In this document: positions 17,749 through 25,678 of the stretch, one piece after another | Numbering within the stretch: the stretch's first letter is position 1 | Layout: every line of letters starts with the position of its first letter | DNA from: Dyella japonica A8 | GTDB taxonomy: Bacteria > Pseudomonadota > Gammaproteobacteria > Xanthomonadales > Rhodanobacteraceae | Direction: 5' to 3' | Assembly (NCBI RefSeq): GCF_000725385.1 | Contig: NZ_CP008884.1 | Coordinates: 4,154,001-4,218,000 of the forward strand | Length of the DNA: 64,000 nucleotides | The notes under the pieces: model-generated | The model's database searches: none | Seen by the model: only the letters and a program-made list of their open reading frames with translations | Told to the model about the DNA's origin: nothing | Program-made: the position numbers and the translations under genes

Positions 17749-18846
17749 TCAGCAGCCGGACGCCACCCGCACGGGTCGCTGCGTCGCCTGGCGCGCCGCA
17801 CGACGGGCGCGCACGGCCTGTGCCAGGCGATCGAGCACCGCCACCGATGCGTCCCAGTCGATGCAACCGTCGGTAATGCTCTGCCCGTAGCGCAGGGGCT
17901 GGCCTTCCACCAGATCCTGCCTTCCGCCGACGAGATGGCTTTCCACCATCACGCCGACAATGCGCTGTTCGCCGGCCTCCAGTTGCAGCGCGATATCGTC
18001 GATCACGCGGGACTGGTTCTCCGGCTGCTTGTTGCTGTTGGCATGGCTGGCATCGATCATCACGCGCGCCGCCTGCCCACTCTTGGCGATGGCGACACAT
18101 GCCGCATCAACGCTTGCCGCGTCATAGTTCGGCGTCTTGCCGCCGCGCAGGATCAGGTGGCAGTCCTCATTGCCGGTGGTGGCGGCGATGGCCGTCTGGC
18201 CGTCCTTGGTGACGGCCATGAAATGGTGCGGCTGCGAGGCTGCGCTGACCGCGTCCACCGCGATCTTCACGTTGCCGTCGGTACCGTTCTTGAAACCCAC
18301 CGGGCACGACAGCCCCGATGCCAGCTCGCGATGCACCTGGCTCTCCGTGGTGCGCGCGCCGATGGCGCCCCACGCGACCAGGTCGGCGATGTACTGCGGC
18401 GTGATCATGTCCAGGAACTCGCAACCCGCCGGCATGCCCAGCTCGTTGATGTCGCGCAACAGGCCGCGCGCCAGGCGCAGGCCCTTGTCGATGCGGAAGC
18501 TGCCGTCGAGGTCGGGATCGTTGATGAGCCCCTTCCAGCCCACCGTGGTGCGTGGCTTCTCGAAGTACACGCGCATCACGATCTCCAACTCGCCCGCGTA
18601 CCGCTGGCGCTGCTCGACGAGCCGTTCGGCGTATTCCAGCGCGGCCTGGGTGTCATGGATCGAGCACGGGCCGATGACCACGGCAAGGCGATCGTCATCG
18701 CCTGCCAGGATGCGGTGCAAGGCGCGTCGAGAGGCGCTGACGGTGTGTGCCGCGTGCACGCTCGCGGCACAGTCGCGCATCACCTCGGCCGGCGGGCTGA
18801 GCGGTGTGATGGCGCGGATGCGTAGATCGTCGGTGGAAGGGTTCAC
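17749..18846 (-). CDS. aroG: 3-deoxy-7-phosphoheptulonate (DAHP) synthase, class I AroG/F/H type
   Basis: First enzyme of aromatic amino acid synthesis: PEP plus erythrose 4-phosphate to DAHP. VVIGPCSIHD, MRVYFEKPRTTVGWKG, GCEFLD, ARTTESQVHRELASGLSCPVGFKNGTDG and MIDASHANS give the metal and substrate sites. Length is 365 aa. The GTG at 18846 has GAGGAG about 7 nt upstream. It is preceded by an intrinsic terminator and, before that, an aromatic-rich leader peptide on the same strand, so attenuation by aromatic aminoacyl-tRNA supply is strongly suggested. Feedback specificity (Phe, Tyr or Trp) cannot be read safely. Confidence 0.93.
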   Translation of the reverse strand: MNPSTDDLRIRAITPLSPPAEVMRDCAASVHAAHTVSASRRALHRILAGDDDRLAVVIGPCSIHDTQAALEYAERLVEQRQRYAGELEIVMRVYFEKPRTTVGWKGLINDPDLDGSFRIDKGLRLARGLLRDINELGMPAGCEFLDMITPQYIADLVAWGAIGARTTESQVHRELASGLSCPVGFKNGTDGNVKIAVDAVSAASQPHHFMAVTKDGQTAIAATTGNEDCHLILRGGKTPNYDAASVDAACVAIAKSGQAARVMIDASHANSNKQPENQSRVIDDIALQLEAGEQRIVGVMVESHLVGGRQDLVEGQPLRYGQSITDGCIDWDASVAVLDRLAQAVRARRAARQATQRPVRVASGC

Positions 18847-18880
18847 GGTGGTCTCCTCGGGGGGTTCCACTCGCGGCCAC

Positions 18881-18915
18881 AAAAAAGGCCGCCAGTGGTG
18901 GCTGGCGGCCTTTTT
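18881..18915 (-). terminator. Attenuator terminator upstream of DAHP synthase
   Basis: On the minus strand, AAAAAGGCCGCCAG-CCACCA-CTGGCGGCCTTTTTT: a perfect 9-bp GC stem extended by A/T pairs and followed by six T residues. It lies 18 nt after the leader-peptide stop and 35 nt before the GTG of the DAHP synthase gene, the position expected of a transcription attenuator. Confidence 0.85.
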
Positions 18916-18933
18916 GGGAATGGTGTCTTGTCG

Positions 18934-19017
18934 TCAGGACAATCGCGACCAACCCTCCGCCAGCGGCATCGGATAGCCGTAAAACCAAAAATACTGGCGG
19001 GCGGTGGGGAAGGTCAT
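18934..19017 (-). CDS. Aromatic leader peptide of the DAHP synthase gene (27 aa)
   Basis: Short open frame with the run QYFWFYGY at residues 8-15: three Tyr, two Phe and one Trp within eight codons. Phe3 and Trp23 lie outside it. The TGA at 18934 is directly followed by the attenuator terminator and then the DAHP synthase gene. A ribosome stalled at the run for lack of charged Tyr-, Phe- or Trp-tRNA would uncover upstream pairing segments and prevent the terminator from forming. No strong Shine-Dalgarno is seen before the ATG at 19017. The mechanism is inferred from the classic trp/phe leader design. Confidence 0.8.
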   Translation of the reverse strand: MTFPTARQYFWFYGYPMPLAEGWSRLS

Positions 19018-19101
19018 GGCGACAAGGAATAACACAGGCTTTTCGCGCATGCAAAGGGTGCATTTGAAACCAAGGCAGACGGCGGACGTTAAACTCGCCG
19101 C

Positions 19102-20025
19102 ATGGCTTCTCCGTGGAACCTCCTGACCCGCCCCGCCCGCGAACCCATCCGACGCTGGGTGCTCAGCGCGTTCCCGCGCGGCGGTGGCGGCCATGTCGAT
19201 TACGACCATCCCGCCGGCGACGCCGGGTTGTTCGGCCCCGACAGCGCCACCTGGCGCGTGCACGCGGACTTCCCCGGCATGTTGGCCGGCGGGCTTGCGG
19301 CGTTGATGCTGCAGACCCTGCATCCGCTCGCACTGGCCGGCGTGTGGGACCACTCCAACTTCCGCGACGATCTCATCGGCCGCCTGCGTCGCACCACATC
19401 GTTTGTCAGCGGCACCACCTATGCGCCGCTCGACCAAGCGCAGATGCTGATCGAACGCGTGAAGCATATCCACGCGCAGGTCAAGGGCGTGAGCGACGAT
19501 GGACGTCCATACGCTGCCGACGACCCGGATCTGCTCACCTGGGTCCACGTCACCGAAGCCTATAGTTTCCTGCAGGGCTACCGCCGCTACAGCCACATCG
19601 CCCTGCCTGCCGGCGCCGCCGATCGCTACTACGACGAGGTGCGACGCATCGCGGAGGCGCTGGGCGCGCGTGACGTACCGGCATCGGAAGCGCAGATCGG
19701 CGCCTATTTCCGCCGCGTGCGCCCTGAACTCCGTTTCGGTGACCGCTCGCGTGAGGTGCTGGACGTGCTGTATCGCGTGCGCCTGCCGGTGCCGGTGGCG
19801 GGGCTGTCGCGCGATGTCTTCCTGCAGGCCGGTGCCGCCCTGTTGCCGGCCTGGGCGGATACCCTGCTGGAACGCACCCCGCTCCAGCGCGCGCAGTCAA
19901 GGCTGGCGGCCAGAGCGCTCTGGTCGGTGGCGCCGGTGTTCCGCATGGCATTGCACGATGGCATCGCAAGCCGTGCCAGCGCGCGCGTGGGCGTACCCGC
20001 GGAAACACTGCAACGCTGGCGCTGA
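19102..20025 (+). CDS. MpaB/DUF2236-family oxygenase-like protein
   Basis: A 307-aa protein of the family that includes MpaB and rubber oxygenase (Lcp)-related heme proteins. The hallmark region GLAALMLQTLHPLALAGVWDHSNF, with H in LHP and WDHS, is present, followed by LLTWVHVTEAYSFLQGY with the second conserved His. These His residues are heme-ligand candidates in the family. The native substrate is unknown. It is divergent from the DAHP synthase leader; only about 85 bp separate the two starts. Confidence 0.85.
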   Translation: MASPWNLLTRPAREPIRRWVLSAFPRGGGGHVDYDHPAGDAGLFGPDSATWRVHADFPGMLAGGLAALMLQTLHPLALAGVWDHSNFRDDLIGRLRRTTSFVSGTTYAPLDQAQMLIERVKHIHAQVKGVSDDGRPYAADDPDLLTWVHVTEAYSFLQGYRRYSHIALPAGAADRYYDEVRRIAEALGARDVPASEAQIGAYFRRVRPELRFGDRSREVLDVLYRVRLPVPVAGLSRDVFLQAGAALLPAWADTLLERTPLQRAQSRLAARALWSVAPVFRMALHDGIASRASARVGVPAETLQRWR

Positions 20026-20082
20026 AGTGATGCCCCGGCGCAAGGCCGGGCGTCCCCTGCCCCAGTCGCCCGGCCAACGAGA

Positions 20083-20110
20083 TTGACACGCCCCGCCGAT
20101 CCGCTAACGT
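20083..20110 (+). promoter_or_regulatory. Candidate sigma-70 promoter of the NERD-helicase gene
   Basis: A perfect TTGACA at 20083-20088 and TAACGT at 20105-20110 with a 16-bp spacer, 56 bp upstream of the GTG start. The -35 is convincing; the -10 matches consensus in three positions only. Confidence 0.4.
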
Positions 20111-20165
20111 CGCCGGACCTGAACGCCCCGCGCAAACCAACGGAACGGCAAGAGGCAGCTTCCCA

Positions 20166-22034
20166 GTGGCGACGCTCATCCCATCCCGAAACAGTTGCCT
20201 GCCGCAGATGACCAGCGGCGAGAAGCGCTTTTCCGAACGCCTGGAGCAGAAGCTCGAGGACGACTACCTCCTGTGGTACGACGTGGCCATCGGCGCGAAG
20301 CAACGTCGCCCCGACTTCATCGTGTTCCATCCGCGTCGCGGATTGCTGGTGCTGGAGGTGAAAGACTGGAAGCCCGGCACCATCCAGCAGGCAGACCGTA
20401 CGCTGTTCACGCTGATCACCGGCAGCAGCAGCGTGAAGGAACACAACCCGCTGATGCAGGCCCGCGACGGCGCCAACGAGATCAGCAAGGTGCTGCAGCG
20501 CGATCCGGCCTTGTGCTATCCGCCCGGCCACGCCTACGAAGGCAGGCTGCAGATGCCGCTGGGCTACGGCGTGGTGCTCGCCAACCTGAGCCGCAAGCAG
20601 TTCGAGGCCGGTCAGCTGGAATCGGCCATTCCTTCGCATCTCGTCATCTGCCAGGACGAAATGTACGACTCCGTGGAGCCGGAGGCGTTCCAGGAACGTC
20701 TGTGGGCGATGTTCCCGCAGGTATTCCCTACGGCGCTTACCCTGCCCCAGATCGACCGCGTGCGCTGGCACCTGTTCCCGGAGATCCGCGTAGAGGCCGG
20801 TGAAGGCCAGTTCGGCCTGTTCGCCTCCAGCGGCCGCAGCAAGGTGAGCAAGGTCGCCATTCCCGACCTGATCCAGGTGATGGATGCGCAACAGGAAATG
20901 CTTGCGCGCTCGCTGGGCGATGAGCATCGCATCATCCACGGCGTGGCCGGCTCCGGCAAAACCATGATCCTGGGCTTCCGCGCGATGGAACTGGCGCGCT
21001 CGCTGTCCAAACCCATCCTGGTGCTCTGCTACAACACGGCGCTCGCGGCACGACTCGAGCAGTTGATGGGCGAGCGCGGCCTCAGCGAAAAAGTGCAGGT
21101 GTACAACTTCCACAAGTGGTGCCGCAGCATGCTCACGGCGTACCACGTACCGTTGCCGGAGGAAGGTCCGCATGTGGCCGAGGAGCTGCCGCCCGCCGTG
21201 ATCGCGGGCGTGGACAGCGGCCAGATCCCGCGCTTCCAGTACGGTGCCGTGCTGATCGACGAAGGCCACGATTTCGAGCCGGAGTGGTACAAGCTGATCG
21301 TGCAGATGATCGATCCCAACACCAACTCGCTGCTGGTGTTGTACGACGACGCGCAGAACATCTACGGACAGGCCAGCCGCAAGAAGCTCAGCTGGAAAAG
21401 CCTGGGCGTGCAGGCGCAGGGCCGCACCACCATCCTCAAGCTCAACTATCGCAACACGCTGGAAATCCTCTCCGTGGCGCGCGGCTTCGCCAACGAACTG
21501 TTGCTGGGCCGCGACGAGGATGAAGACGGCATTCCCCTGATCGAACCGCAGAGCTCGGGACGCCGTGGCGCCTTGCCCGAACTCATCCGTGTCGAACAGC
21601 AGAAGGATCAGTTGCCGGCGATCATCCAGCGCCTGCGCGACGAACTCGCCGGCGCACGCACCGCCTCGGACATGGCGGTGATCTTCCGCAACAGCTGGGA
21701 GGGCGAAAAGCTGCATGAGGCACTGCAGCACGCCGGCATTCCCAGCCAGCTCGCCGAGGGCAACGGCTCCAGTTCGCTGTTCGTGGTGGACAACACGGTC
21801 AAGCTGATCACCATGCAGGCCAGCAAGGGCCTGGAATTTCCGCTGGTGATCATCCCGGGCCTGGGCTCGCTGCCCAAGCCCGGCAAGAACGAAGCCGAAG
21901 AGGCGCGCCTGCTCTATGTCGCGATGACCCGTGCGACGGAGCGCCTGGTGCTGATCCACCACGAAGATTCGATTTTCAGCCAGCGCATCCGCAACTCCAT
22001 CAACGAGGTGCAGCAGCAGCTCGCAAATGCGTGA
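20166..22034 (+). CDS. NERD-domain nuclease fused to UvrD/Rep-like SF1 helicase
   Basis: A 622-aa two-part protein. Residues ~18-130 form a NERD (nuclease-related) domain with the restriction-like pattern D50 ... E64-V-K66. Residues ~240-620 are a superfamily 1 helicase: Walker A GVAGSGKT at 259-266, motif II D365-E366-G-H, YDDAQNIYG, NYRNT, MQASKGLEFPLVII and LLYVAMTRATERL. Probable role is DNA repair or foreign-DNA processing; the same architecture appears in some defence systems, but no partner gene is adjacent. Start is GTG. It stands alone, behind its own promoter. Confidence 0.9.
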   Translation: MATLIPSRNSCLPQMTSGEKRFSERLEQKLEDDYLLWYDVAIGAKQRRPDFIVFHPRRGLLVLEVKDWKPGTIQQADRTLFTLITGSSSVKEHNPLMQARDGANEISKVLQRDPALCYPPGHAYEGRLQMPLGYGVVLANLSRKQFEAGQLESAIPSHLVICQDEMYDSVEPEAFQERLWAMFPQVFPTALTLPQIDRVRWHLFPEIRVEAGEGQFGLFASSGRSKVSKVAIPDLIQVMDAQQEMLARSLGDEHRIIHGVAGSGKTMILGFRAMELARSLSKPILVLCYNTALAARLEQLMGERGLSEKVQVYNFHKWCRSMLTAYHVPLPEEGPHVAEELPPAVIAGVDSGQIPRFQYGAVLIDEGHDFEPEWYKLIVQMIDPNTNSLLVLYDDAQNIYGQASRKKLSWKSLGVQAQGRTTILKLNYRNTLEILSVARGFANELLLGRDEDEDGIPLIEPQSSGRRGALPELIRVEQQKDQLPAIIQRLRDELAGARTASDMAVIFRNSWEGEKLHEALQHAGIPSQLAEGNGSSSLFVVDNTVKLITMQASKGLEFPLVIIPGLGSLPKPGKNEAEEARLLYVAMTRATERLVLIHHEDSIFSQRIRNSINEVQQQLANA

Positions 22035-22133
22035 GCACGTACCCGTTCAGCCTCCGTGGCCGCTTAGCCCCCCTTCCCTTGCCGTGCCCATGGGGTTAAA
22101 TAGTCGGACAAATTGGCTGCCGGTGATGTGTCC

Positions 22134-23222
22134 ATGCGCGATCTGTTTGACGATACCGTTCTTGCACCCCAACCGCTCGACTTCGCGCTGACCCTGCCCG
22201 CCCGCTTCTACACCGATCCGCGCATGCCCCAGCTGGATGCGCGCGCGATCTTTGCGCGCAGCTGGCAGCTGGTATGCCACCAGTCGCAGGTGGCCGCCAC
22301 GGGCGACCACGTAGTGACGGAGATCGCCGGCCTGCCGCTGATTGTGGTGCGCGGCGAAGACAACACCATCCGCGCCTTCCACAACGTGTGCCGCCATCGC
22401 GCCGGCCCCATCGCCAGCTGCGATGGAAAAGGTGCCAAGGCGCTGCGCTGCCGTTACCACGGGTGGACGTACGGCCTGGACGGCGTGCTGCGCGGCGCGC
22501 CCGAGATGGGCCGAACGCAGGATTTCAATCCCTCGGACATCCGCCTGCCCGAAGTGCGCGTGCAGGTATGGCAGGGCCTGGTGTTCGTGGCGATCGGCGA
22601 TGCACCGCCCTTCCGCGAACTGGTCGCCGGCATCGATGAACGACTGGGCCCTGACCGCTCGCTGGAGCACTACCAGTTCCATCACCGCGCCAGCTACGAG
22701 GTGGCCTGCAACTGGAAGGTGTACGTGGACAACTACCTGGAGGGTTACCACGTGCCGCATATCCATCCGGGCCTCAACAGCCTGCTGGATTACCGCAGCT
22801 ACATCACCGAGACGGCCCAGTGGTATTCGTTCCAGTACAGCCCGCTGGAAAGCGGCGGCGATCTCTACGGCAGCGGCGAGGCGCTGTACTACTTCATCCA
22901 TCCCAACACCATGCTCAACATCCTGCCCTCGCGCCTGCAGACCAACCGCGTGCTGCCGCTGGGCGTGGACCGTTGCCGGGTGGAGTTCGACTTCTACTAC
23001 CCCGCCGACGACAGCGCGCAAGCGCAGGCCCGCCGCGTGCGTGACGTCGAATTCAGCGACGAAGTGCAGGACGAGGATGTGACCATCTGCGAGGACGTGC
23101 AGCGCGGCCTCGCCTCCGGATCGTACGACGCCGGCCGCCTCAATCCGCTGCGGGAGAACGCCGTGCACCACTTCCACGAGATGGTGCGCCGCGCCTATCG
23201 CGAGTCACTCACCGCCGCATGA
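22134..23222 (+). CDS. Rieske non-heme iron oxygenase, alpha subunit
   Basis: A 362-aa ring-hydroxylating-oxygenase-type protein. The Rieske [2Fe-2S] ligands are C86-x-H88 and C106-x2-H109. The mononuclear iron site DNYLEGYHVPHIHPGL (D199, H206, H211) follows. The sequence resembles the choline/carnitine/glycine-betaine monooxygenase branch more than aromatic dioxygenases (inference). No ferredoxin reductase gene is adjacent. The stop overlaps the start of an amino-acid/polyamine permease (ATGA), so the substrate is probably an amine or amino acid taken up by that permease. Confidence 0.9.
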   Translation: MRDLFDDTVLAPQPLDFALTLPARFYTDPRMPQLDARAIFARSWQLVCHQSQVAATGDHVVTEIAGLPLIVVRGEDNTIRAFHNVCRHRAGPIASCDGKGAKALRCRYHGWTYGLDGVLRGAPEMGRTQDFNPSDIRLPEVRVQVWQGLVFVAIGDAPPFRELVAGIDERLGPDRSLEHYQFHHRASYEVACNWKVYVDNYLEGYHVPHIHPGLNSLLDYRSYITETAQWYSFQYSPLESGGDLYGSGEALYYFIHPNTMLNILPSRLQTNRVLPLGVDRCRVEFDFYYPADDSAQAQARRVRDVEFSDEVQDEDVTICEDVQRGLASGSYDAGRLNPLRENAVHHFHEMVRRAYRESLTAA

Positions 23223-24541
23223 ACACATCAACCAAGGTGATTGGCCAGTGGACCCTGGTCGCGCTGGTGATCGGCAACATCATCGGCTCGGGCATTTTCG
23301 TGCTGCCCGCCGCGATGGCGCCGTTCGGTGCCGCCAGCCTGCTCGGCTGGGCGGTGACGCTGTGCGGGGCACTGGCGCTGGCGCAGGTATTCGCTTGGCT
23401 GGCGCGCAGCATCCCCAACCATGGCGGGCCTTATGCGTACGCTCGCGGGGCCTTTGGCGATACGGTGGGTTTCCTGGTCGCGTGGAGCTACTGGATCTGC
23501 ACGTGGTCGGCGAACGCGGCGTTGGCCGTGGCGTTCACCGGCAGTCTGGGTGCGTTGTTGCCCGCCGTGACGGCCACGCCATTGCGCAGCGCCCTGTGTG
23601 CACTGGCCGCGCTGTGGATATGCACGGGCATCAACCTCTCGGGCGTGCGCGAAGCCGGACGCGTCGCGGTGGTCACTACGCTGCTCAAGCTGGTCCCGCT
23701 GCTGGTGTTCGGCCTGATCGGGCTGGGCACCTTGAACGCGGGTTCGTTTCATCCGTTCAACCCTGAGGGTCAATCACTACCCGGCGTCGCACTGTCCACT
23801 GCCACCCTCGCGTTGTGGGCGCTGCTGGGACTGGAAACGGCCACGGTGCCGACCGGCGTGGTGAAGGATCCGATGCGCACGGTGCCGCGCGCGACGATCA
23901 TCGGCACGCTGGTCGCCGGCATCGCCACCATGCTGGCGTGCACGGTGGTCATCGGCATGCTGCCGCGCGATCAGCTCGCCGCTTCCGCTGCCCCCATGGC
24001 GGCAGCGGCCACGCACGCCTGGGGCACGGCAGCCGGCATCGGCGTGGCGGTGGTGGCCGTGGTGTCGTGCTTTGGCACGCTCAATGGCTGGGTGTTGCTG
24101 GTGGCGCAGACCACCATGGCTGCCGCCCAGGACGGCATGTTCCCGAAGTGGTTCGCCCGCGTGGATCGCCACGGCACGCCGTGGATCGGGTTGCTGGTCA
24201 GCAGCGTGCTCACCAGCGCGCTGATCGCGGCTAACTTCACGCGCTCGCTGGTGGCGCTGTTTACCTTCGTGATCCTGTTGTCCACTGCCACCAATCTGCT
24301 GCCCTACCTGGTGACGACGTTGGCGTGGTGGCGGCTGGAAGGTGGTCGTTCGACATGGGTGCGCAGGGTCATCGCCACGGTCGCCTTGCTGTTCTCGCTC
24401 TGGGCGCTCGCCGGCGCCGGCGCGGAGCCGCTGCTGTGGGGAGCGGTGTTGCTGCTGGCCGGCTTTCCGCTTTACCTGTGGCGACGCTACTCGGCGCGCC
24501 GCGCGCTGCTCGCTATGGGTCCGTCGTCCGCCAGCCGTTGA
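23219..24541 (+). CDS. APC-superfamily amino acid/polyamine permease
   Basis: A 440-aa inner-membrane transporter with about 12 hydrophobic segments. VALVIGNIIGSGIFVLPA is the conserved TM1 substrate motif (G-S/A-G-I-F) and GGPYAYARGAFGD follows TM2. It resembles the AdiC/CadB/PotE antiporter group in size and TM1. It is translationally coupled by a 4-bp overlap to the Rieske oxygenase, which suggests uptake of that enzyme's substrate or exchange for its product. Confidence 0.9.
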   Translation: MNTSTKVIGQWTLVALVIGNIIGSGIFVLPAAMAPFGAASLLGWAVTLCGALALAQVFAWLARSIPNHGGPYAYARGAFGDTVGFLVAWSYWICTWSANAALAVAFTGSLGALLPAVTATPLRSALCALAALWICTGINLSGVREAGRVAVVTTLLKLVPLLVFGLIGLGTLNAGSFHPFNPEGQSLPGVALSTATLALWALLGLETATVPTGVVKDPMRTVPRATIIGTLVAGIATMLACTVVIGMLPRDQLAASAAPMAAAATHAWGTAAGIGVAVVAVVSCFGTLNGWVLLVAQTTMAAAQDGMFPKWFARVDRHGTPWIGLLVSSVLTSALIAANFTRSLVALFTFVILLSTATNLLPYLVTTLAWWRLEGGRSTWVRRVIATVALLFSLWALAGAGAEPLLWGAVLLLAGFPLYLWRRYSARRALLAMGPSSASR

Positions 24542-24598
24542 CGCCTTCTTCGCGGGGGTGGCGGTCTCATCCAAACGGTTGTCCGGGGAGAAGCCACC

Positions 24599-25369
24599 AT
24601 GAAGCGCGCCGTATTGATCGTACTGTTGCTCTTCGGATCGGCATGGATGAGTCCCGCCGTCTTCGCGCAGGGACTCAATGGCGTGGTGACCTCGTACGTC
24701 GACCTCTACGCCGGACCGGACGCGGGGTACCCCACCATCGCCCAGCTGCCCGCCGGCACCGCCGTATCGATCCAGGGCTGCACGGAGGGCTGGGGTTGGT
24801 GCGATGTGATCACCATGGGCCTGCGCGGCTGGGTGGCCGGCACTTTCGTGCAGTACACCTACCAGAACCAGCCGGTCTACGTCGCCGACTACGGCGCGCG
24901 CATCGGCATTCCCATCATCACCTTCTCGATTGCCGCCTATTGGGGCTCGTACTACGTGAATCGCCCGTTCTACCGGAACCGCGATTACTGGTATGGCCGT
25001 CCATATGCGTTGCGGCCGCCGCCGCGGCCACCGGGCTGGCGGCCGGGATACCGCCCGCCGCCCCCCGGTTACCGGCCACCGCCGGGCGGCGGACATCGCC
25101 CACCGCCGCCGGGCAACCGACCGCCGCCGCAGGGGCATCGCCCGCCCTCCAACAACCGTCCGCCGCCCAACCCGGGAACGCGTCCGCCGGGGCACAATCC
25201 ACGCCCGCCCGGTGACAACCGACCGCCCCCGGGCAATCGTCCGCCGCCGAACCAGGGCGGCAACCGGCCGCCACCGGGACAGGGCAATGGTCGTCCGCCG
25301 GGGCAGAAGCCGCAGACGCGACCCGCCCCCGGCAACCCGAACCGCAACCAAGGCAACCAAGGCGCCTGA
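24599..25369 (+). CDS. Exported SH3-domain protein with long proline-rich tail
   Basis: A 256-aa protein. A signal peptide ends near VFAQ (residue ~24). A bacterial SH3 domain follows at ~26-85 (VTSYVDLYAGPDAGYPTIAQLP, then GWGWCDV and RGWVAGTFV). A short hydrophobic linker is next, then about 115 residues dominated by PPPG(N/Q/H)RPPP repeats. SH3b domains typically bind peptidoglycan; the Pro/Arg/Gly tail may span or interact with the wall. The role is unknown. It sits upstream of the polysaccharide synthase but has a separate downstream intergenic region. Confidence 0.85.
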   Translation: MKRAVLIVLLLFGSAWMSPAVFAQGLNGVVTSYVDLYAGPDAGYPTIAQLPAGTAVSIQGCTEGWGWCDVITMGLRGWVAGTFVQYTYQNQPVYVADYGARIGIPIITFSIAAYWGSYYVNRPFYRNRDYWYGRPYALRPPPRPPGWRPGYRPPPPGYRPPPGGGHRPPPPGNRPPPQGHRPPSNNRPPPNPGTRPPGHNPRPPGDNRPPPGNRPPPNQGGNRPPPGQGNGRPPGQKPQTRPAPGNPNRNQGNQGA

Positions 25370-25480
25370 GCGACTGCCCCTGGCTGACGCCACAGCGCGT
25401 CGGTTTGTGCCGGCGCGCGTCGTCGCGAATGGCTGGCATGCTCATCACATTGAGCGCATTAGCGGCTTTTCCCTGACGTT

Positions 25481-25496
25481 GCGGCGATATCGCCGC
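25481..25496. promoter_or_regulatory. Perfect 16-bp palindrome upstream of a sigma-54 promoter
   Basis: GCGGCGATATCGCCGC, a perfect inverted repeat 10 bp upstream of the candidate sigma-54 -24 element. It is a plausible binding site for a dimeric regulator; identity is unknown. Confidence 0.45.
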
Positions 25497-25506
25497 GCCT
25501 GCGGCA

Positions 25507-25522
25507 TGGCATGACTCTTGCC
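25507..25522 (+). promoter_or_regulatory. Candidate sigma-54 (-24/-12) promoter
   Basis: TGGCATG-ACTC-TTGCC: the invariant GG and GC are present with exactly 10 bp between them, and the flanks TGGCA and TTGC match consensus. Predicted transcription start is about 12 bp downstream, leaving a ~145-nt leader before the glycosyltransferase ATG at 25679. Nothing else is coded in 25370-25678. Confidence 0.6.
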
Positions 25523-25678
25523 CCTCTCTTTCCCGTGGAAGCGGCTTCCGGCAGGACGCCGCCAGGTTATCCGTGGCAGGCGCCCGACCCGGCATGCCGA
25601 GCGCCTACCGCCGACCGCGGGCGAGGCGCATGATCCGTGGCAGGCACGCGCCATGCCGTTGCAGCAGCAGGCTCTCGC

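Noticed and set aside
19704..21962. A 752-codon minus-strand frame opposite the MpaB-like and NERD-helicase genes
   Set aside because: The plus strand holds complete motifs of both proteins; the minus frame has none.
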